Assembly: GCA_016758905.1 (NCBI GenBank)
Contig: JAEPQZ010000010.1
Coordinates: 124,001 to 188,000 of the forward strand
From: Umbelopsis isabellina
Taxonomy: Eukaryota > Mucoromycota > Umbelopsidomycetes > Umbelopsidales > Umbelopsidaceae
Direction: 5' to 3'
Length of the DNA stretch: 64,000 nucleotides
The translations under genes were made by a program, and so were the position numbers. This document shows, piece after piece, positions 60,203 through 64,000 of the stretch (positions are counted from its first letter, which is position 1; each line of letters opens with the position of its first letter). The notes beneath the pieces are model-generated. The model saw only the letters and a list, made by a program, of their open reading frames with translations. It was not told where the DNA came from and did no database searches.

Positions 60203-60529
60203 GTCCTATAAGTCTAACTTTGAACTACAGGGGAGAGTGTTCAAAGTGTAAAAGTGCAAGCCGCGGGGTTTGAAACACAGCTTAAGTGATCCACTTGAAT
60301 AACATTGACCTAATATCTACAGCGGTCATGATTGCTTACAGGAAACAACTCTTGTACTTGAGTATTACTTATAACAGAGTAGGATATTTTATGTTTATAT
60401 CACAGATATCTTCACGTCAGAACCTGATCAGTTCACAATAAGACAACGGCTTTCTCACTTTCATTCCTGCATGCATACTTTAAATGGCCGACTGACGGGC
60501 GTGTCCTTTGCTGCAGGTTTTCCTTCAAC
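60203..60529. promoter_or_regulatory. Divergent promoter Trs33 / aldo-keto reductase
   Basis: 327 bp between divergent starts. No definite TATA box is seen. TTATAACAGAG near 60368 could serve either side. Confidence 0.35.
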
Positions 60530-61720
60530 ATGATTCGTCGTCGCCCGTCCTTCCATCCTCTTCCTCAAACTATTGAGCTCACACCAACTCTTTACTTTCC
60601 ACGCTTGCTAGTCGGCCTATGGGCGCTGAGCAGCGATCGCTGGAATGAGCCAGTAGCAGAACACAAGATCGTAAACGAGCTCCGTCAATACTATCAGAAC
60701 GGCATGATTGGCTTTGATATGGCTGATATATACGGCCCAGCTGAGAAGATCTATGGCGCCTTTATTGAAAGTCTGAAGACATCACCACCTAGTTCTCATT
60801 TATCATCGCACTTGCCGCAACCGGTCAGCATGACCAAGTTCGTCCCAAAACCTGGTGAGATGACTTTTGACAAAGTCAAGGAGGCAATCGAGGCATCACT
60901 TGGCAGGATGAAAATTGAGACCGTTGATTTGATTCAGTTCCATTGGTGAGTACCGTGTTGCATTATATTCCACTAGTTATTATTTGACTGTTGTTGAACT
61001 TTTGACAACATGATTAGGTGGGACTATAGTGACAAGCGATATCTGGATGCACTCACGCACCTCAACGAATTGACCAAATTAGATGATCCTCTTGTTCGAC
61101 ACGTTGGCCTCACTAATTTTGATTCCGAGCGCTTGGAGGAAATTTGCCAGAAAGTGCCCAATATTCGAACGAACCAGGTGCAGTTTTCCATAATCGACAC
61201 TCGGCCCGAAGGCAAAATGCGTAAAGTTTGTGAGCGTTACAATGTCAAATTACTGACATATGGAACACTCTGTGGAGGACTACTCTCTGAAAAGTCAGTA
61301 CATGTTTATATAAGTTGAGTTTATGTGACGCCAGCCAGACTGACAATATCTTATCTTCGCAGGTATATTGGACAGTCTCCACCTAGTTCACCAACGCCAT
61401 CTCAAGCCAAGTACCTTCAGTCCATATTGCAATGGGGAAGTTGGGATTTATTCCAGGAATTGTTGCAGGTCTTGCAAGAGATTGCTGTCAAGCACGGGTA
61501 TACAATTGCCAATGTTGCCACTAAGTACGTACTTCGGCAACCGCATGTTGCAGCGGTGATTGTCGGAGCCAGACTAGGTGTCAATCAACATATCGAAGAG
61601 AATTGGAGGAGCCTGGAATGTAACCTAAGTGATGAAGATTTGGAAAAAATCCAAGCTGTGCAGCAAAAAGGCAAACATTTAGAGGATGTAATTGGAGATT
61701 GTGGAGACGAATATCGATAG
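60530..61720 (+). CDS. Aldo-keto reductase
   Basis: NAD(P)H-dependent oxidoreductase with a TIM barrel, about 350 residues in three exons (60530-60945, 61018-61293, 61363-61720). Catalytic residues can be placed: Asp and Tyr in GFDMADIYGPAE, Lys in VSMTKFVPKPGE, and His in DLIQFHWWDY. Cofactor-side motifs are RHVGLTNFDSERLEEI, TNQVQFSIIDTRPE, LLTYGTLCGGLLSEKYIG and AAVIVGARLGVNQHIEEN. The N-terminus (MIRRRPSFHPLPQTIEL) is short and basic. It is nearer to the bacterial/plant 'aldo/keto reductase, L-fucose or aryl-alcohol' branch than to the yeast Gre3 type. The substrate is unknown. Confidence 0.88.
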
Positions 61721-62304
61721 CCCAGAGTATGAGCAAAATTGGCCAATGTAGTAGGAAACATAGGTTCTCATTGTACATATCATGAGGTGATTGGTTCCAT
61801 GCCATGGCATAGCAAGTTATAGCGTTTATACTCTTGTCACGATTCTTAACTTTCTGTCGCAAGGCAGACATGAAATATGATAAACAATATCATCTCCTGC
61901 TTCACTTTTTTAATCCCACCGCTCGGACTGGGCATCTTCATCCGAGACATTGGCGCAGTATTATATTGAATTGTCTGCCGTCAGTATTCTATAATTGTGG
62001 TACCACTTTCTGGAAACATTTCAAAGAGCTGAAAACCAAAGTCCATAGTCTAGATACTATTAATGATTCAAGTATGACGGCATGAACAGCTTCAACAGAC
62101 TGAAAGCCAACGAAACTCGCGACTTCTATTCCGACCAAAAAATTTAGCGTTAACAGTGCTCAAATTAATTTTTCCGTGGTTAAACCGTTTCAACCGGTGA
62201 TACTCCATTGGAAACGTTACGGACATTGATAAATCTGAGATGATATTAGGAAAATATATAAGAACATACTTGTTTTGAGAAACGGATGTCCCTTATAGTG
62301 TACT
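61721..62304. promoter_or_regulatory. Intergenic with TATA box of the carboxylesterase gene
   Basis: 584 bp. TATATAAG at 62255-62262 lies about 43 bp upstream of the esterase ATG. Otherwise AT-rich; a short imperfect palindrome (AATATGATAAACAATATCAT) is at about 61872-61892. No gene is seen. Confidence 0.5.
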
Positions 62305-64000
62305 ATGAAGCATATTAGTGGATTGGCAGTTTTGAGCTGGCTTGCCTACGTTAAGTGCGTGGAGGTCACAAGCAATTTGTCTTTGGAAATCCTGATTGAC
62401 AATGTTGTGGTATGTTATTGGAGTAATATACCTATTTCAGCTAGATAATAATAAAAATTAACAACGGAATACCATATACTGGCATTTATAATTTATTGCT
62501 CATCAAACAGAGACCCGAAGACCTCAATGCAAAAATCTCGTACTTGCTCGTTAAAACTCCTGTTCAAGCCCATGAAGCGGCAGCTGCCTGCCAGTCCCTC
62601 GGAGAACAACTTGCCACATCATACAATTCCAAGCAGTTGCGCGAAATCTTCGCCAAGAAGCAATTCGATCATGACTATGAAAGCATTGATTACATGTGGG
62701 GTATCAAGAACGGTAATGGCTGTCAAGGATTCTCCCTCAAGAGCAGTTCGTCCGTTAATCTGGATTGTAGCAAGAGATATCCTGCACTTTGTACCAATAC
62801 TGCCCCATTGCAGACAACATCTTTTCACCCGCCTACTGACAAGAAATATATTGTCGATACCAAGCTCGGCAAGGTCCAGGGATATCGCGATCGAGTTAGC
62901 TTTAGGTTTGATGGCATACCTTATGCAAAACCACCCGTCGGAGATTTGCGCTTCAAAGCACCTCAGCCCATCGACAAGTTGACGAGTGATGGTACAGTCC
63001 ATGACGCTACTTATTTCCGCCCTATGTGTCCAGTAAGTCAATTTTTTTTTTAAAATGGTGATACCCGAAACATGTACTGACCCATGTGCTTGTAGCAAAA
63101 TATCACAAATGATCCTGGCCCTCAAATGAACACCACTATGAGTGAAGATTGCCTATATCTGACTATTTACACTCCTTTTTTGCCTGGCAACAAAGCAGAG
63201 AAAGATAAACTCCTGCCTGTTATGGTGTGGTACCATGGCGGTTCTTATTACTAGTAAGTTGGAGCGCTCATAGTCCATTATGAAACCATATATGATTGAC
63301 AAATAGTGTTTGTATTACATAGTGGTGGCAGCTCCCAAGTGGAATACAATGGCAATAACTTTGCTTCTCGTGAATCAGTCGTTGTTGTATCTGTCGACTA
63401 TAGACTAGGCGTTTTGGGATGGCTCAGCACTCCAGACCAAATCGACTCCAATGAAGGATCGATCAATCAAGCTATGCGTGACCAAATAATGGCTTTACAA
63501 TGGGTGAACGATCATATCAAGGCATATGGCGGAGACTCTGAAAAGGTTACAATCATTGGAGAAAGCGCTGGTGAGTGTGCAGCTTCGCGTGAGTAGAGGT
63601 CTCACAATCGCATCAGTAACTCATGATGGTTTCTCGTAGGCGGCACAACGATTATGTCTTTGCTACAGACTGATGCCACAAAGGGCCTTTTTGCTAACGC
63701 AATAGTGGAATCAGGCAATCCACTCTCAGGTTGGCAAAGACCCGACATCGGCACTGAGCTCTCTAAGTTGTATCTAAACATCAGCAACTGCGAAAATATC
63801 CAGTGCCTGAAAAAAATCCAAAACACTACTCAGCTCATTGAATACCAAGACGCTTTGTTTGCTAAGGCTCAAGAAGTTTACCCGCCTGGACAAGTAAATT
63901 GGATTGAGCCTTTCCGTCCTGTTATAGATAACGATCTACTTAAAGAGGATCAGTTCAAGGCTCTGCAAAATGGCAACTTCCAGAAAGTACCGACCCTTGT
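62305..64000 (+). CDS. Secreted type-B carboxylesterase with a lectin-like N-terminal region (3' partial)
   Basis: The start [20 protein letters not shown] (62305) is a signal peptide. The mature N-terminus has a C-type-lectin-like spacing of conserved residues: [49 protein letters not shown]. The esterase domain follows: [61 protein letters not shown] (oxyanion hole HGG) and [16 protein letters not shown]. The nucleophile motif GESAGG is completed across an intron at about 63571-63640. The window ends in the catalytic domain ([14 protein letters not shown]), so the acidic residue and the histidine of the triad are not visible. Substrate is unknown. The CTLD-like assignment is from the Cys/Trp pattern only. 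Confidence 0.85.

Overview
The window reads as nuclear DNA of a fungus. Genes are dense and mostly broken by short (about 50-100 bp) GT-AG introns. Intergenic DNA is AT-rich, and fungus-specific families are present (Nrg1-like C2H2 repressor, Atf1-type bZIP, Hop1, Gyp1, Pho85/CDK5-like kinase). The intron density together with Rab5, SFSWAP, GH63 and a DusA-type dihydrouridine synthase suggests an early-diverging, Mucoromycota-like fungus rather than an ascomycete yeast. That placement is inference from gene content, not a phylogeny. I see no rRNA, no convincing tRNA, no CRISPR array and no intact transposon.

Layout. 1-8.1 kb: a CDK cut by the left edge, then five RNA/translation genes in a row (La protein, DusA-type tRNA dihydrouridine synthase, mitoribosomal bL34m and uL3m, cytosolic eL33). 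8.6-14.3 kb: a small membrane protein, the meiotic axis protein Hop1 (with a likely one-base frame problem in its HORMA domain) and a large Myb x3 + C2H2 x4 transcription factor. 14.8-20.1 kb: an intronless GNAT acetyltransferase, the Rab GAP Gyp1/TBC1D22 and an Nrg1-like repressor. 20.1-22.2 kb is the emptiest stretch; it holds a MITE-like inverted-repeat element, a T21 tract and one doubtful spliced gene. 22.2-35.4 kb: ISWI remodeller, Rab5 GTPase, a CBM48 glycogen-binding-type protein with a probable internal promoter, Atf1-like bZIP and a four-CBS-repeat protein. 36.5-48.4 kb: allantoinase, GH63 glucosidase I, Mak11/PAK1IP1, bS21m, an exostosin-type GT47, SFSWAP splicing regulator and an RNase III-fold mitoribosomal protein. 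48.6-60.2 kb: the lipid-transfer protein Vps13 (over 10 kb) and the TRAPP subunit Trs33. 60.5-64 kb: an aldo-keto reductase and the 5' part of a secreted type-B carboxylesterase with a C-type-lectin-like N-terminal region.

Themes. Many genes sit head-to-head over short shared promoters: La/Dus (101 bp), uL3m/eL33 (197 bp), Mak11/bS21m (122 bp) and GT47/SFSWAP (97 bp). Several of these pairs are functionally related (tRNA maturation; cytosolic with mitochondrial ribosome supply). Membrane traffic is represented by Rab5, Gyp1, Trs33 and Vps13, but these are scattered and do not form a cluster. I found no clearly new multi-gene system. The best leads are the Myb-zinc-finger fusion, the two-promoter CBM48 gene, the MITE-like element, the Hop1 frame break and the lectin-like carboxylesterase. 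Gene spans below run from first to last supported coding base; internal splice sites were placed by eye from reading frame and GT-AG signals.
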